NCBI GenBank assembly: GCA_947624745.1
Contig: CANQLR010000014.1
Coordinates: 1 to 59,338, forward strand
From: an uncultured Clostridia bacterium
GTDB taxonomy: Bacteria > Bacillota > Clostridia > Oscillospirales > Ruminococcaceae
DNA length: 59,338 nt
Direction of reading: 5' to 3'
In this document: positions 15,510 through 23,815 of the stretch, in pieces
Numbering within the stretch: position 1 is the stretch's first letter
Layout of the letters: each line of letters starts with the position of its first letter
The notes under the pieces: generated by a model
What the model was told of the DNA's origin: nothing
What the model saw: the letters and a program-made list of their open reading frames with translations, nothing else
Databases searched by the model: none
Program-made: the position numbers and the translations under genes

Positions 15510-15626
15510 CCGCGAAGCAGCGATGAGCAAGCTTTTGCGCTTATTTTGCCGCCGACGGCGGGTCTCTATATGATAATGAAAATCACTGCGCGCATGTCAA
15601 TATTTGTTGAAAGATGGGACTTGACA
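15510..15626. repeat. TA-locus spacer repeat, copy 1
   Basis: CCGCGAAGCAGCGATGAGCA, then AGCTTTTGCGCTTATTTTGC, a CCGCC-GGCGG hairpin and AAGATGGGACTTGA recur in the same order at 15901-16015. This shows that the two loci arose by tandem duplication of a unit of about 370-390 bp. Confidence 0.85.
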
Positions 15627-15649
15627 AACGGGGGAAAGTATGGTATATT
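15621..15649 (+). promoter_or_regulatory. Promoter of antitoxin-like RNA 2
   Basis: TTGACA at 15621-15626 and TATATT at 15644-15649 have a 17-bp spacer. Confidence 0.75.
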
Positions 15650-15655
15650 ATAGGT

Positions 15656-15742
15656 GCAGAGAGCCGATACGGCTTAGCAAAGTTTTGGACTTTTAAAGAA
15701 AAGTTACCGCCACTGTGTCAAAGTCTGGCGGTTACTTTTTTA
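15656..15742 (+). ncRNA. Antitoxin-like small RNA 2
   Basis: This RNA is paralogous to RNA 1: it starts near GTGCAGAGAGCCG, has an AGCCG-ATA-CGGCT hairpin and ends in an ACCGCCA/TGGCGGT stem followed by TACTTTTTTAT. It overlaps in antisense the 3' end of the peptide gene at 15732-15806. Promoter, length and terminator are all read from sequence; expression is inferred. Confidence 0.6.
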
Positions 15743-15806
15743 TTTCACGGATGATTTCTAAAACAACGAGAAGTATAATCAAAATGATGTATAAGTTCTC
15801 ATTCAT
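15732..15806 (-). CDS. Hydrophobic 24-residue peptide, type I toxin-like (locus 2)
   Basis: The ATG at 15806 follows GAAAGGGGGTATGCGTG. The peptide begins MNENLYIILIILLVVLEI and ends IREIKK, again a single hydrophobic helix with a basic tail. It shares length, hydrophobic core and C-terminal I-K-K with locus 1. Unlike locus 1 it has an excellent own promoter (TTGACA, 17 bp, TATAAT at 15884-15856). The toxin mRNA leader begins with GCAGAGAGCCG, the same 11 nt found at the start of the facing antitoxin-like RNA. Toxicity is inferred from architecture only. Confidence 0.65.
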   Translation of the reverse strand: MNENLYIILIILLVVLEIIREIKK

Positions 15807-15855
15807 CACGCATACCCCCTTTCGGGGCTTCGCCGCCACGGCTCTCTGCGTATTG

Positions 15856-15884
15856 ATTATAACATAAGTGTCGAAAAATGTCAA
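15856..15884 (-). promoter_or_regulatory. Promoter of toxin-like gene 2
   Basis: On the minus strand TTGACA (15884-15879) and TATAAT (15861-15856) have a 17-bp spacer, about 50 bp before the peptide ATG. Confidence 0.8.
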
Positions 15885-15900
15885 TCCCGCCCGTTTATTG

Positions 15901-16015
15901 CCGCGAAGCAGCGATGAGCAAGCTTTTGCGCTTATTTTGCCGCCAACGGCGGTCCTCTATCGGATAATGAAAGTCAAGGCTCGCGTGTCAATATTTGCCG
16001 GAAGATGGGACTTGA
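15901..16015. repeat. TA-locus spacer repeat, copy 2
   Basis: Second copy of the 15510-15626 segment, about 90% identical by eye, ending at AAGATGGGACTTGA. Confidence 0.85.
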
Positions 16016-16047
16016 GGCCTCCCCGGTCTCTTTTTATCCCATCCCCC

Positions 16048-16076
16048 TTGCATTCCTCGTAAATTTGTGCTACAAT
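16048..16076 (+). promoter_or_regulatory. argS promoter
   Basis: TTGCAT at 16048-16053 and TACAAT at 16071-16076 have a 17-bp spacer, 28 bp before the argS start codon. Confidence 0.7.
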
Positions 16077-16104
16077 AATACAAATTCTTAAAAGGGACGG
16101 TAAT

Positions 16105-17856
16105 ATGAAAAAGATCACCGACATACTGACTCAAAAGGTCTCTGCGGCGTTTGAGGACGCCGGGTACACCGCAGATCTCGGCGCGGTCACGGTCTCGAAC
16201 CGGCCGGAGCTCTGCCAGTTCCAGTGCAACGGCGCGCTGGGCGGCGCGAAAAAATTCCGCAAGCCTCCGATGGCGATAGCGGGCGAGATAGCCTCTGCAC
16301 TCGCCTCCGACGCCGCTTTTAAGGAGGTCTCCGCCGCGCCTCCGGGCTTTATAAACATCACCCTCTCGGACGACTATATCGTTTCGCTTTTGGGTGAAAT
16401 TTCGGGCGATCCCGCCTTGGGCGTCTCTCAGGACGGCGCCGGGCAGACCATTGTCATCGACTACGGCGGGCCTAACGTCGCCAAAGAGCTTCATATAGGC
16501 CATCTTCGCTCGGCGATAATCGGTGAGGCGTTAAAGCGCACCGCCCGCGCGGTCGGCTGCACGGTCTACGGCGACGTCCACTTCGGCGATTGGGGCACCC
16601 CCTACGGCCTTACGATCGCGGAATACAAGGTCCGCCATCCCGACTGGGCCTGCTTCCGGGACGACTTCGACCCCGCCCGCGACTCCTTCCCCGACATCGA
16701 CGAAAAGGAGCTCAACCAAATCTACCCCTACGCCTCGGCAAAGGCGAAGGAGGACCCCGATTTCAAGGCGGAGGCCCGCCAGGTCGTGGTCGATCTTCAG
16801 AACCGAAAGCCGGGAATTTTCGCCATCTGGAAGAAGATGAAGGACGTTTCTGTCGCGAGCACTAAGCGGATCTACGCCGGCCTCTCGGTCGATTTCGACT
16901 ACTGGTACGGCGAGAGCGACGCCGACGTCTACACCCCCGAGCTCATCGAAATTCTCAAAAACAAAGGGCTTTTATACGAGAGCGAGGGCGCGCAGGTCGT
17001 CGACGTTTCGGAGGAAAGCGACAAGATCTCCGTTCCGCCGATAATCGTGAAAAAATCGGACAATTCGAGCATCTACGCGACCTGGGACCTCGCGGCGATA
17101 ATCCAGCGCGAGCGCGATTTCAAGCCCGACAAGATATGGTATCTCACCGACAAGCGCCAGAACCTTCACTTCACGCAGGTCTTTCGCTGCGCGAAGAAGG
17201 CGGGGCTCGTCCCCGAGACGACCGAGCTTCGCCACCTCGGCTTCGGCGCGATGACCGGCCCCGACGGCAAGCCGTTCAAGACCCGCGACGGCGGAGTTTT
17301 AAGCCTCGGCTCGCTCATGGAGATGGTCGACGGCGCGGCGCTCGAAAAGCTCAAGGATTCGGAATACATCGTCGGCGACAAGCGCGAGGTCGCCCACAAA
17401 ATAGGGGTCGCGGGGCTCAAATTCGGCGATATGCAGAACCACCCGACCAAGGACTATATCTTCGATCTCGACAAGTTCCTCTCCTTCGACGGCAAGACCG
17501 GCACCTACCTTTTATATACCGTCACGCGGATAAATTCTATCCTCAAAAAAGCGGGGGAGCAGGGCGGCGGGCCGATCACCGGCATTTTCAGCGACGCCGA
17601 GCGCGAGCTTGCCCTGGGGCTTTTGATGACCCCCGAGGCGTACTCCCGCGCGTTCTGCGACATGAACCCCTCGGCCCTCTGCGACGCGGCCTACACTGTC
17701 GCCCAAAGCTTCTCGAAGCTCTATCACGACACCAAAATTCTTTCGGAGGAGGACTCCGCCAAGCGTTCGAGCCTTCTTTCGCTCTGCTCGCTGACCGGCC
17801 GCTGCCTCGAAAAAATGCTCGCCTGCCTCGGCATCGAAACGGTCGAGAATATGTGA
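16105..17856 (+). CDS. argS: Arginyl-tRNA synthetase
   Basis: This 583-residue class I aminoacyl-tRNA synthetase charges tRNA-Arg with arginine in the cytoplasm. The ATP-binding HIGH motif is in VAKELHIGHLRSAIIGEAL near residue 132, preceded by IDYGGPNVAKELHIG, which is typical of ArgS. The substrate-contact region WGTPYGLTIAEYK and the segment YLTDKRQNLHFTQVFRCAK are conserved. FGAMTGPDGKPFKTRDGGVL occupies the KMSKS-loop position; as in many ArgS proteins the canonical KMSKS is relaxed. The C-terminal anticodon-binding helical domain is present. Length matches the family. AAGGGACGG precedes the ATG. Confidence 0.97.
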   Translation: MKKITDILTQKVSAAFEDAGYTADLGAVTVSNRPELCQFQCNGALGGAKKFRKPPMAIAGEIASALASDAAFKEVSAAPPGFINITLSDDYIVSLLGEISGDPALGVSQDGAGQTIVIDYGGPNVAKELHIGHLRSAIIGEALKRTARAVGCTVYGDVHFGDWGTPYGLTIAEYKVRHPDWACFRDDFDPARDSFPDIDEKELNQIYPYASAKAKEDPDFKAEARQVVVDLQNRKPGIFAIWKKMKDVSVASTKRIYAGLSVDFDYWYGESDADVYTPELIEILKNKGLLYESEGAQVVDVSEESDKISVPPIIVKKSDNSSIYATWDLAAIIQRERDFKPDKIWYLTDKRQNLHFTQVFRCAKKAGLVPETTELRHLGFGAMTGPDGKPFKTRDGGVLSLGSLMEMVDGAALEKLKDSEYIVGDKREVAHKIGVAGLKFGDMQNHPTKDYIFDLDKFLSFDGKTGTYLLYTVTRINSILKKAGEQGGGPITGIFSDAERELALGLLMTPEAYSRAFCDMNPSALCDAAYTVAQSFSKLYHDTKILSEEDSAKRSSLLSLCSLTGRCLEKMLACLGIETVENM

Positions 17857-17918
17857 GCGGCGAGACCCCGGAATTTACCGAGAGCCGTCCGAACCTACGC
17901 TTGAAACGGAGATAACAA

Positions 17919-18338
17919 ATGGATTATATTCATATAACTAATGAATATCCGGACGGACTTAAAGCGCTTCAGATCGGTTACAAACAGGAGATCGGCGAGG
18001 AAGCGCCTACGGACGAGAACCTTGACAGCCTCTTTGCGGCAATTGAAAAGGGGCAGATCTTCTTTTACGGGTGTATTGACGGGGGCAGGCTGATCGCCTG
18101 CTGCTCCATAACGCCGACCTACTCCACGTTCAACTACCAAACGGGAGGCGTGTTTGAAGATTTCTACATCCTTCCCGAATATCGGCACAAAGGGATCGCA
18201 AGGCAGTTAGTCGGATTTGCCTATCGGGAAAGCGGCGTTGGTTCTCTCACAGTCGGATGCGCGGATTGCGACGTCAAAATGTATCGGTCATTAGGCTTTT
18301 CAATCCCGCTCGGAAATCTGCTCGCGTTTGATTGCTAA
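17919..18338 (+). CDS. GNAT-family N-acetyltransferase
   Basis: This is a 139-residue protein with a single acetyltransferase fold. The acetyl-CoA pyrophosphate-binding motif is EYRHKGIARQLVGFAYRESG (R-x-K-G-I-A pattern), preceded by the strand GVFEDFYILP. The end DCDVKMYRSLGFSIPLGN is the usual C-terminal strand-helix. It transfers an acetyl group to an amine; the substrate cannot be predicted. GGAGATAACAA precedes the ATG. It lies 62 bp downstream of argS on the same strand and is probably read through from it. A terminator follows at 18416. Confidence 0.85.
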   Translation: MDYIHITNEYPDGLKALQIGYKQEIGEEAPTDENLDSLFAAIEKGQIFFYGCIDGGRLIACCSITPTYSTFNYQTGGVFEDFYILPEYRHKGIARQLVGFAYRESGVGSLTVGCADCDVKMYRSLGFSIPLGNLLAFDC

Positions 18339-18415
18339 ATCTTCCTCATTCCGCCGGCCGTGTTCGTATGCGGCGGCTTTCTCTCCGGCAGCCTCAAAAT
18401 TTACTAATAACTACC

Positions 18416-18446
18416 AAAAAAGCAGTCCTTTTGGGCTGCTTTTTTC
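18416..18446 (+). terminator. Terminator after the GNAT gene
   Basis: AAAAAAGCAGTCC, a short TTTT loop and GGGCTGCTTTTTT form a stem with an A-tract on one side and a U-tract on the other, so it could work in both directions. Confidence 0.75.
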
Positions 18447-18549
18447 ATGTGTAAATTTAACCCAAATCCCCTTAATTTACAACAATTCAACTATTTAATA
18501 GTCCGTACATTTGGACTCCGAGAGGCTTTTTTAAAAAATTTTTCAAAAT

Positions 18550-18569
18550 GTTGCACGTTTGCGTGCAAC
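18550..18569. promoter_or_regulatory. Perfect inverted repeat before the phage cassette
   Basis: GTTGCACG / CGTGCAAC are 8-nt arms around TTTG, about 45 bp before terS. It could be an operator or a small hairpin. The tail TTTTGCCCGTTTTTT makes a weak terminator possible. Confidence 0.4.
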
Positions 18570-18611
18570 TTTTGCCCGTTTTTTCGGTATAGGTGAAAGG
18601 AGGTTTTGAAA

Positions 18612-19121
18612 ATGGAAAACCAAAATTCGCTTCCGGAAAATCACTCACCGGAAAAACGCAGGCTTCCCGACCGACCCTTCGGGATAAGCGAGGAGGACTT
18701 CGCCCGCTTCTACGTCCTCCTGTCCGACCCCCGCGAGGCGGCTCTCTGCGCCGGAGCACCAGAAAAGCGCGCCCGCGACGTCGGCTATAAGCTGTTGGCG
18801 GACAAGCGCGTCAGGGCGATGATAAAGCGCCTTCGCAAAAGGTCCGACGGCGACGAGGTCTCGACCGGGCTTCGGCGGCTGGCGTTCGGCCGGGTGAACG
18901 ACTCCCTCGAGCTTTTGAAGGAGGACGGCCCCGAAAAAAGCCCCGACTCGCTCGATCTTTACAACGTCTCCGAGATAAAGCGGGTCAAGGGCGGCGGGGT
19001 CGAGATCAAATTCTTCTCCCGTCTCGAAGCGCTCGAAAAGCTGTCCGAGCTCAAGGCCCGCGAGGGCGAGGACCAAAAGGCGGACGAAATGCTCAGGGCG
19101 TTCAACTCGCTCGGCGGATAG
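18612..19121 (+). CDS. Phage terminase small subunit
   Basis: This 169-residue protein recognises phage DNA for packaging. The ATG at 18612 follows a perfect AAAGGAGG; an in-frame TTG at 18606 is too close to that site to be the start. The N-terminal half contains the terminase-type helix-turn-helix: ISEEDFARFYVLLSDPREAA, then GYKLLADKRVRAMIKRLRK. The C-terminal half has FFSRLEALEKLSELK, which matches the oligomerisation region of small terminases. It opens an eight-gene plus-strand cassette of packaging and head genes whose base composition resembles the host. Confidence 0.8.
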   Translation: MENQNSLPENHSPEKRRLPDRPFGISEEDFARFYVLLSDPREAALCAGAPEKRARDVGYKLLADKRVRAMIKRLRKRSDGDEVSTGLRRLAFGRVNDSLELLKEDGPEKSPDSLDLYNVSEIKRVKGGGVEIKFFSRLEALEKLSELKAREGEDQKADEMLRAFNSLGG

Positions 19122-19144
19122 CCCGAAGAAAGGAAAGAGGCAAA

Positions 19145-20392
19145 ATGTGGAACTTCAAAAGCTTTTCCCCGAAGCAGCAAAGGGTCTTAAGCTGGTGGAA
19201 AAGCCCCTCCTATCGGGGGATAATCGCCGACGGCGCGGTGCGAAGTGGAAAGACCGCCTCAATGGGTCTGTCCTTCGTGATGTGGGCGACGCAGTGCTTT
19301 TCGGGCACCGATTTCGCCATCTGCGGAAAGACGGTAACCTCGGTAAAGCGCAACATCATAAACGACCTCACCGACTGGTTCTCGCGATGCGGCTTCGGCG
19401 TCGAAACTTACGCGTCGAAAAACCTGTTCACCCTCTCGTACCGCGGCCGCACCAACCGCTTCTATCTCTTCGGCGGAAAGGACGAGGGCTCGGCGGCGCT
19501 GATACAGGGCATGACCCTCGGCGGGGTGCTTCTTGACGAGGTCGCCCTTATGCCCCGCTCCTTCGTCGAACAGGCGATAGCCCGGTGCAGCCTTCCCGGC
19601 TCGAAGCTCTGGTTCAACTGCAACCCCGACAACCCCTCTCACTGGTTCTACCGCGAGTGGATAAAGAAGTCGGCCGAAAAAAAGCTTCTGCACCTTCACT
19701 TCACGATGGAGGACAACCCCGGCCTCACCCGCGAGGTCCTCGCCCGCTACAAAACGCTCTACAGCGGCGCTTTTTACCGTCGGTTCGTTCTTGGCGAGTG
19801 GGTCGCGGCGGCGGGCGCGGTCTACCCTATGTTTCGCCGCGATCTTCACGTCACCGATACGGTGCCCGAGTGCACGCGCTTTGCGGTCAGCTGCGACTAC
19901 GGCACCGTCAACCCCTCCTCGTTCGGCCTCTGGGGCGAGTCGGACGGGGTCTGGTACCGCATTTCGGAGTATTACTACAGCTCCGCCCGCGAGGGAATGC
20001 TCCGCACCGACGAGGAGCACTACCTCGGCCTCGAACGGCTCATCGCGGGGCGCAGGGTCGAGGCGGTCATAGTCGACCCCTCCGCCGCGAGCTTCATCGA
20101 GTGCATACGCCGCCACGGAAAGTACAACGTCGTAAAGGCCGATAACGACGTGCTGAGCGGCATTCGCCGTGTCGGTGACGCATTACGGGAGTGCAGAATC
20201 AAAATTTCTGCGGAGTGCCGCGACTGCATACGCGAGTTCGAGACCTACTGCTGGGACGACCGCACCGGCGAGGACCGCGTAAAAAAGGAAAACGACCACG
20301 CCATGGACGATCTTCGCTACTTCGTCACGAGCTATATCACCGCTCCCGAAGCCCCGTTCTTCGCCGCGTGGATCGACCGTGAAAACGAATAA
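19145..20392 (+). CDS. Phage terminase large subunit, PBSX type
   Basis: This 415-residue packaging motor has an N-terminal ATPase: Walker A ADGAVRSGKTASM near residue 33, then FAICGKTVTSVKRNI, and Walker B GGVLLDEVALMPRSF near 125 with the coupling motif FNCNPDNPSHWFY. The C-terminal nuclease domain starts at RFAVSCDYGTVNPSSFGLWG, with further acidic positions in AVIVDPSAASF and DHAMDDLRYF, all three clusters expected for an RNase H-like nuclease. All key residues are intact, so it should be functional. GAAAGGAAAGAGG precedes the ATG. It lies between terS and the portal gene, as in typical siphophages and PBSX-like elements. Confidence 0.93.
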   Translation: MWNFKSFSPKQQRVLSWWKSPSYRGIIADGAVRSGKTASMGLSFVMWATQCFSGTDFAICGKTVTSVKRNIINDLTDWFSRCGFGVETYASKNLFTLSYRGRTNRFYLFGGKDEGSAALIQGMTLGGVLLDEVALMPRSFVEQAIARCSLPGSKLWFNCNPDNPSHWFYREWIKKSAEKKLLHLHFTMEDNPGLTREVLARYKTLYSGAFYRRFVLGEWVAAAGAVYPMFRRDLHVTDTVPECTRFAVSCDYGTVNPSSFGLWGESDGVWYRISEYYYSSAREGMLRTDEEHYLGLERLIAGRRVEAVIVDPSAASFIECIRRHGKYNVVKADNDVLSGIRRVGDALRECRIKISAECRDCIREFETYCWDDRTGEDRVKKENDHAMDDLRYFVTSYITAPEAPFFAAWIDRENE

Positions 20393-20404
20393 GGATGTGA
20401 TAAT

Positions 20405-21556
20405 TTGTCAATTTTTCAGAAAAAACCGTCTGTTCAAAAGCCATTGCCGAGCACCGCGGTGGCTGCCTGCGACGCTTCAAACGGCTTTCGGTTCTCTCCC
20501 GCGAGCATGGGCAGAGAAATATACCCCCTCCTTCGCGAGCAGGTCCCCCTGATCGACGCCTGCATCCAGAAGATAATCCGCCTGACCGGGGGCTTCAAGG
20601 CGATAGCCGACGATCCCGCCTTCCAGCCCGATCTCGACGAATTTTCCGAGGAGGTCAGGGTCGGCCTCTCGGGCAGGGGACTGAACGCGTTTTTGGACTG
20701 CTGGCTCGACTCCCTTCTGACCTACGGCTCCGCCCTGGGCGAGGCGATAGTCAGCGAAAACGCCCGCGGGATCGCCGGTATCTACGTCGCCCCGATGAAG
20801 CGGGTCGACATAAAGTGCGAGGGCGGCGCCCGGCGATACCTTATAAACGGCCCGGGAGATACGGTTACCCTCCCCGACAGCGAAAGCCTTCTCTTCTCGG
20901 CCTTGAATCCCACCGCCGACGAGCCCTTCGGGGTGCCGCTTTTAAAGGGGCTACCCGCGCTGTCGTCGGTGCTCCTCGGGATATACCGCTCGATCGGCGC
21001 AAACTTTGAGAGGGTCGGGAACGTCCGCTACGCCGTGACCTACAAGCCCTCTCACGACCTCGGCGAGCAGGCCTTCACCCGCGAGCGCGCCGAGCAGATA
21101 GCCCGCGAATGGTCGAAGGGCATGGCCGACGCCCGCTCCGGCGAGGTCCGCGATTTCGTCGCCGTCGGAGATGTAAGCATAAAGGCCATCGGCGCGGACA
21201 ACCAGGTCCTCGACACCGAGATCCCCGTCCGCCAGATCTTGGAGCAGCTCATCTCAAAGCTCGGGATACCGCCGTTTCTTCTGGGGCTGAACTGGTCGAC
21301 CTCCGAGCGCATGAGCAAGCAGCAGGCCGACATCTTAACGAGCGAGCTCGAATACTACCGCCGGCTTGTCGCCCCCGCTATAAAGGAAATCTGCCGCAGA
21401 CACCTCCGCCTTCTCGGCGGCGACGGCGGGGTCACTGTCGAGTGGCAGGACATCGACCTTCAGGACGAGACCGAGGCCGCCCTTGCAAGGCTCAGAAACG
21501 CCCAAGCCAAAAAGCTTGAGATCGAAAACACAAAGGAGGAACAAAAAGTTGGATAA
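20405..21556 (+). CDS. Phage portal protein
   Basis: This 383-residue protein starts at a TTG (20405) behind AAGGATGTG. It has features of a portal, the dodecameric DNA channel of the phage head: YPLLREQVPLIDACIQKIIR near residue 40, GLNAFLDCWLDSLLTYGSA, YVAPMKRVDIKCEGG, FGVPLLKGLPALSSVLL and QILEQLISKLGIPPFLLGLN. The C-terminal helical part (LTSELEYYRRLVAPAIKEIC) is the usual wing/stem region. It follows terL by 12 bp and overlaps the protease gene by 8 nt. The protein is full length for the smaller portal families. Confidence 0.88.
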   Translation: MSIFQKKPSVQKPLPSTAVAACDASNGFRFSPASMGREIYPLLREQVPLIDACIQKIIRLTGGFKAIADDPAFQPDLDEFSEEVRVGLSGRGLNAFLDCWLDSLLTYGSALGEAIVSENARGIAGIYVAPMKRVDIKCEGGARRYLINGPGDTVTLPDSESLLFSALNPTADEPFGVPLLKGLPALSSVLLGIYRSIGANFERVGNVRYAVTYKPSHDLGEQAFTRERAEQIAREWSKGMADARSGEVRDFVAVGDVSIKAIGADNQVLDTEIPVRQILEQLISKLGIPPFLLGLNWSTSERMSKQQADILTSELEYYRRLVAPAIKEICRRHLRLLGGDGGVTVEWQDIDLQDETEAALARLRNAQAKKLEIENTKEEQKVG

Positions 21557-22385
21557 CGAAATGGAGCTTATAAACCGCTTCTCCCGCCGCGAGCTCAAAG
21601 AAAGCGAGGTCTACCGCTTTTCGGTGATACTCTGCGACAACGAGATTGACCGCGACGGCGAAAAATTCACGATATCGGCGCTGAAAAAGCTCGCCGAGCT
21701 CTACGTCGGAAAGACGGGGATCTTCTCCCACGACCCCCGGGGTGAGAACCAGACCGCTCGTGTCTATTCCGCCGAGGTCGTAAAGGACAGCACCCGCACG
21801 ACCACCGACGGCGAACCCTACCACTACCTTAAAGCCCACGCCTACATGATCCGCACCGACTCCAACGCCGACCTCATCAAAGAGATCGACGGCGGGATAA
21901 AAAAGGAGGTCTCGGTCGGCTGCGCCATCTCCCGCGAGACCTGCTCGATCTGCGGCAAGGACGTCCGCGAGGGCCGCTGCTCGCACAAAAAGGGCAGGGT
22001 CTATAACGGCAGGAAGTGCTTTTACATCCTGGACGAGCCCACCGACGCATATGAGTGGAGCTTCGTTGCGGTGCCCGCCCAGCGCATGGCCGGGGTCACG
22101 AAAAGATACGACCCCTCCGCAGTCACGAAAAGCCGCGACGACGGCATTTTGGAGGAGCTTACCGCCGAGCTTCGCCGCGAGATCCTCCGCCTCTCCTTTT
22201 TGGAGGGCGACTCGGTGCCGCTTTCGCTCACAAAGGCCGCGATACTCCGCATGGATCCCGCCGAGCTTCTTTCGATGAAGCGCGGGCTCGAAAAAAAGCT
22301 TTCCCCCGCCGGCTGCGAGCTTGAAAAAGCCGTCGATAAGGCCGCGGGCGAAAAGCCTCACGAAAACAAAAGCTACAGAATATGA
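21549..22385 (+). CDS. Phage prohead protease/XkdF-like protein
   Basis: This protein of 278 residues starts at the TTG at 21549, which follows a strong AAAGGAGG site; the open frame reaches further upstream into the portal gene, which is not the start. It begins MDNEMELINRFSRRELKE and continues VYRFSVILCDNEIDRDGE and GIFSHDPRGENQTARVYSAE. This resembles the XkdF-type capsid protease family. Residues around 120-160 carry CSICGKDVREGRCSHKKG, a probable zinc-binding insertion. EWSFVAVPAQRMAGVTK is close to the usual end of the protease domain. The C-terminal tail may act as scaffold. The catalytic assignment is from family resemblance and gene order. Confidence 0.65.
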   Translation: MDNEMELINRFSRRELKESEVYRFSVILCDNEIDRDGEKFTISALKKLAELYVGKTGIFSHDPRGENQTARVYSAEVVKDSTRTTTDGEPYHYLKAHAYMIRTDSNADLIKEIDGGIKKEVSVGCAISRETCSICGKDVREGRCSHKKGRVYNGRKCFYILDEPTDAYEWSFVAVPAQRMAGVTKRYDPSAVTKSRDDGILEELTAELRREILRLSFLEGDSVPLSLTKAAILRMDPAELLSMKRGLEKKLSPAGCELEKAVDKAAGEKPHENKSYRI

Positions 22386-22405
22386 TAAAAGAAAGGAACT
22401 TAACT

Positions 22406-23386
22406 ATGTATAATGAGATCACACTTGAAAAAGGACTTTACAACATCACCGGCAAAAGCTTCACCGAAGCCTTGAGAGAGCTTGACCCCGACGAAGGCTA
22501 TGTCGGCACCGACCTTGAGGGCCTCGACGCCTACGAGCGCCAGCTGAAGCGCTTCGACATCAAGGTCTCGGGCCCCGGCTCGGACAGGGTCGAGAAATTC
22601 TTCTCCACGACCCAGTCCGCCGTCCTCTTCCCCGAATACGTCCGCCGCTGCATAAAAGCCGGCATGGACTCCGCCTCGGTCCTCGGTTACATCGTCGCCG
22701 CCAACACCCGCACCGACGGGGTCGACTACCGCGGCATCTCCCTCACCGAGTCTGACGCGGGCGGAGAAGTCACCGTCGTCGCGGCAGGAACCGAGCTTCC
22801 CTACACCACCGTCACGAACGCCGCCTCGGCGGTCGCCGTCAGCAAGTACGGCCGCCAGATAAAGGCCGTCTATGAGGTCATCAGGAAGCAGCGCCTCGAC
22901 CTCTTCGGGGTGATACTTAAATCGGTCGGCGCAAAGGTCTCCGGCATTATAAACAACGCCGCCGCGAAGGTTCTTTCCGATTCGGTAGAGCCCTCCGAGA
23001 CCGCAGCCGCCTCGATCGCCTACGCCGACCTTGCGGGCTTCTGGGCGAAGCTCCCGAGCAGAAACATGAGCGCCATGCTCGTCTCCCCGACGATGCTCGC
23101 GAACATTCTGACCCTCGACGAAATGGGCGACTGCACCGGCGATCAGAGCGGGGTAATCACCACCCCGTTCGGAGTAAAGCTTGTGAAATGCCCCGGCCTT
23201 GCCGACGATACCGTCATCGGCGTCGACGGCTCGGCAGCCCTCGAGGCAGTCTTTGCCTCCGACGTCATCGTCGATTCGGACAAACTCATCTCGACCCAGA
23301 TCGACTCCATCGCGTTCAGCGTTTCGGTAGGTTTCGCGAAGATCTATCCCGACGCCGTCGCCGTGATGAAGCTCAAGACCGCCTGA
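22406..23386 (+). CDS. Phage major capsid protein (putative)
   Basis: This 326-residue protein starts at the ATG at 22406 behind AAAGGAAC; the frame is open a little further 5'. The N-terminal 75 residues look like a cleavable delta arm (LYNITGKSFTEALRELDPDE), followed by FFSTTQSAVLFPEYVRRCIK. The C-terminal part has MSAMLVSPTMLANILTLDEM, TTPFGVKLVKCPGLADDTVI and AFSVSVGFAKIYPDAVAVMK, which fit the P-domain and A-domain order of an HK97-fold capsid. Its place directly after the protease supports this. Exact capsid family is not assigned. Confidence 0.78.
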   Translation: MYNEITLEKGLYNITGKSFTEALRELDPDEGYVGTDLEGLDAYERQLKRFDIKVSGPGSDRVEKFFSTTQSAVLFPEYVRRCIKAGMDSASVLGYIVAANTRTDGVDYRGISLTESDAGGEVTVVAAGTELPYTTVTNAASAVAVSKYGRQIKAVYEVIRKQRLDLFGVILKSVGAKVSGIINNAAAKVLSDSVEPSETAAASIAYADLAGFWAKLPSRNMSAMLVSPTMLANILTLDEMGDCTGDQSGVITTPFGVKLVKCPGLADDTVIGVDGSAALEAVFASDVIVDSDKLISTQIDSIAFSVSVGFAKIYPDAVAVMKLKTA

Positions 23387-23440
23387 TAATAACTTTTTCC
23401 GCCCGGGGGATTATCCCTCGGGCGGCCGAAAGGAGCCAAA

Positions 23441-23815
23441 ATGTCAGAAATTTCCGTTCAAAATGTGACCGACCGCTTCCGCGAGCTCACCCGCCTCACC
23501 CCCTTGGAGGCCGAGATCTACCTCCCGACCATCTTATCGGCCATGCGCTACTTCACCCGCCTTTTAAAGCGCCCGCCGACGGAGGACGAGCTCGCCCCCT
23601 GCGAGTACGCCGCCGCCTGCAAGGCAAACTACGACTACGCGGTCTTAAACTGTTCCCGCGACAAGACCTTCTCGACCCAGACCGGCAGCATTTTTGCAAA
23701 AATTTCCTCGAATGAGACGGTCATAAGCGCCGAAAACCTGTGGCACCAAGCCCTCGCCTCCCTGCCCGAGGGCCTCGTTCGAGACGCCGGCTTCGTCTTT
23801 GAAGGGGTGAGATAA
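23441..23815 (+). CDS. Phage head-tail connector-like protein
   Basis: This 124-residue protein begins MSEISVQNVTDRFRELTRLT and is mainly helical (LEAEIYLPTILSAMRYFTRL, YAAACKANYDYAVLNCSRDK). Small helical proteins in this position normally join the portal to the tail or stop DNA leakage. GAAAGGAGCC precedes the ATG. The stop and the next start overlap as TAATG, so translation is coupled. The role is inferred from position and size. Confidence 0.5.
   Translation: MSEISVQNVTDRFRELTRLTPLEAEIYLPTILSAMRYFTRLLKRPPTEDELAPCEYAAACKANYDYAVLNCSRDKTFSTQTGSIFAKISSNETVISAENLWHQALASLPEGLVRDAGFVFEGVR

Noticed and set aside
15510-16015. Riboswitch or T-box upstream of argS
   Set aside because: The region is explained by the duplicated TA-like unit; no specifier loop or T-box (TGGNACCGCG-like) motif and no aptamer pattern were found.
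19259-20116. 285-codon minus frame over terL, and similar shadows at 21492-22361, 39722-40678 and 50239-51258
   Set aside because: All overlap genes with intact catalytic motifs on the opposite strand; composition is that of antisense GC-rich codons.
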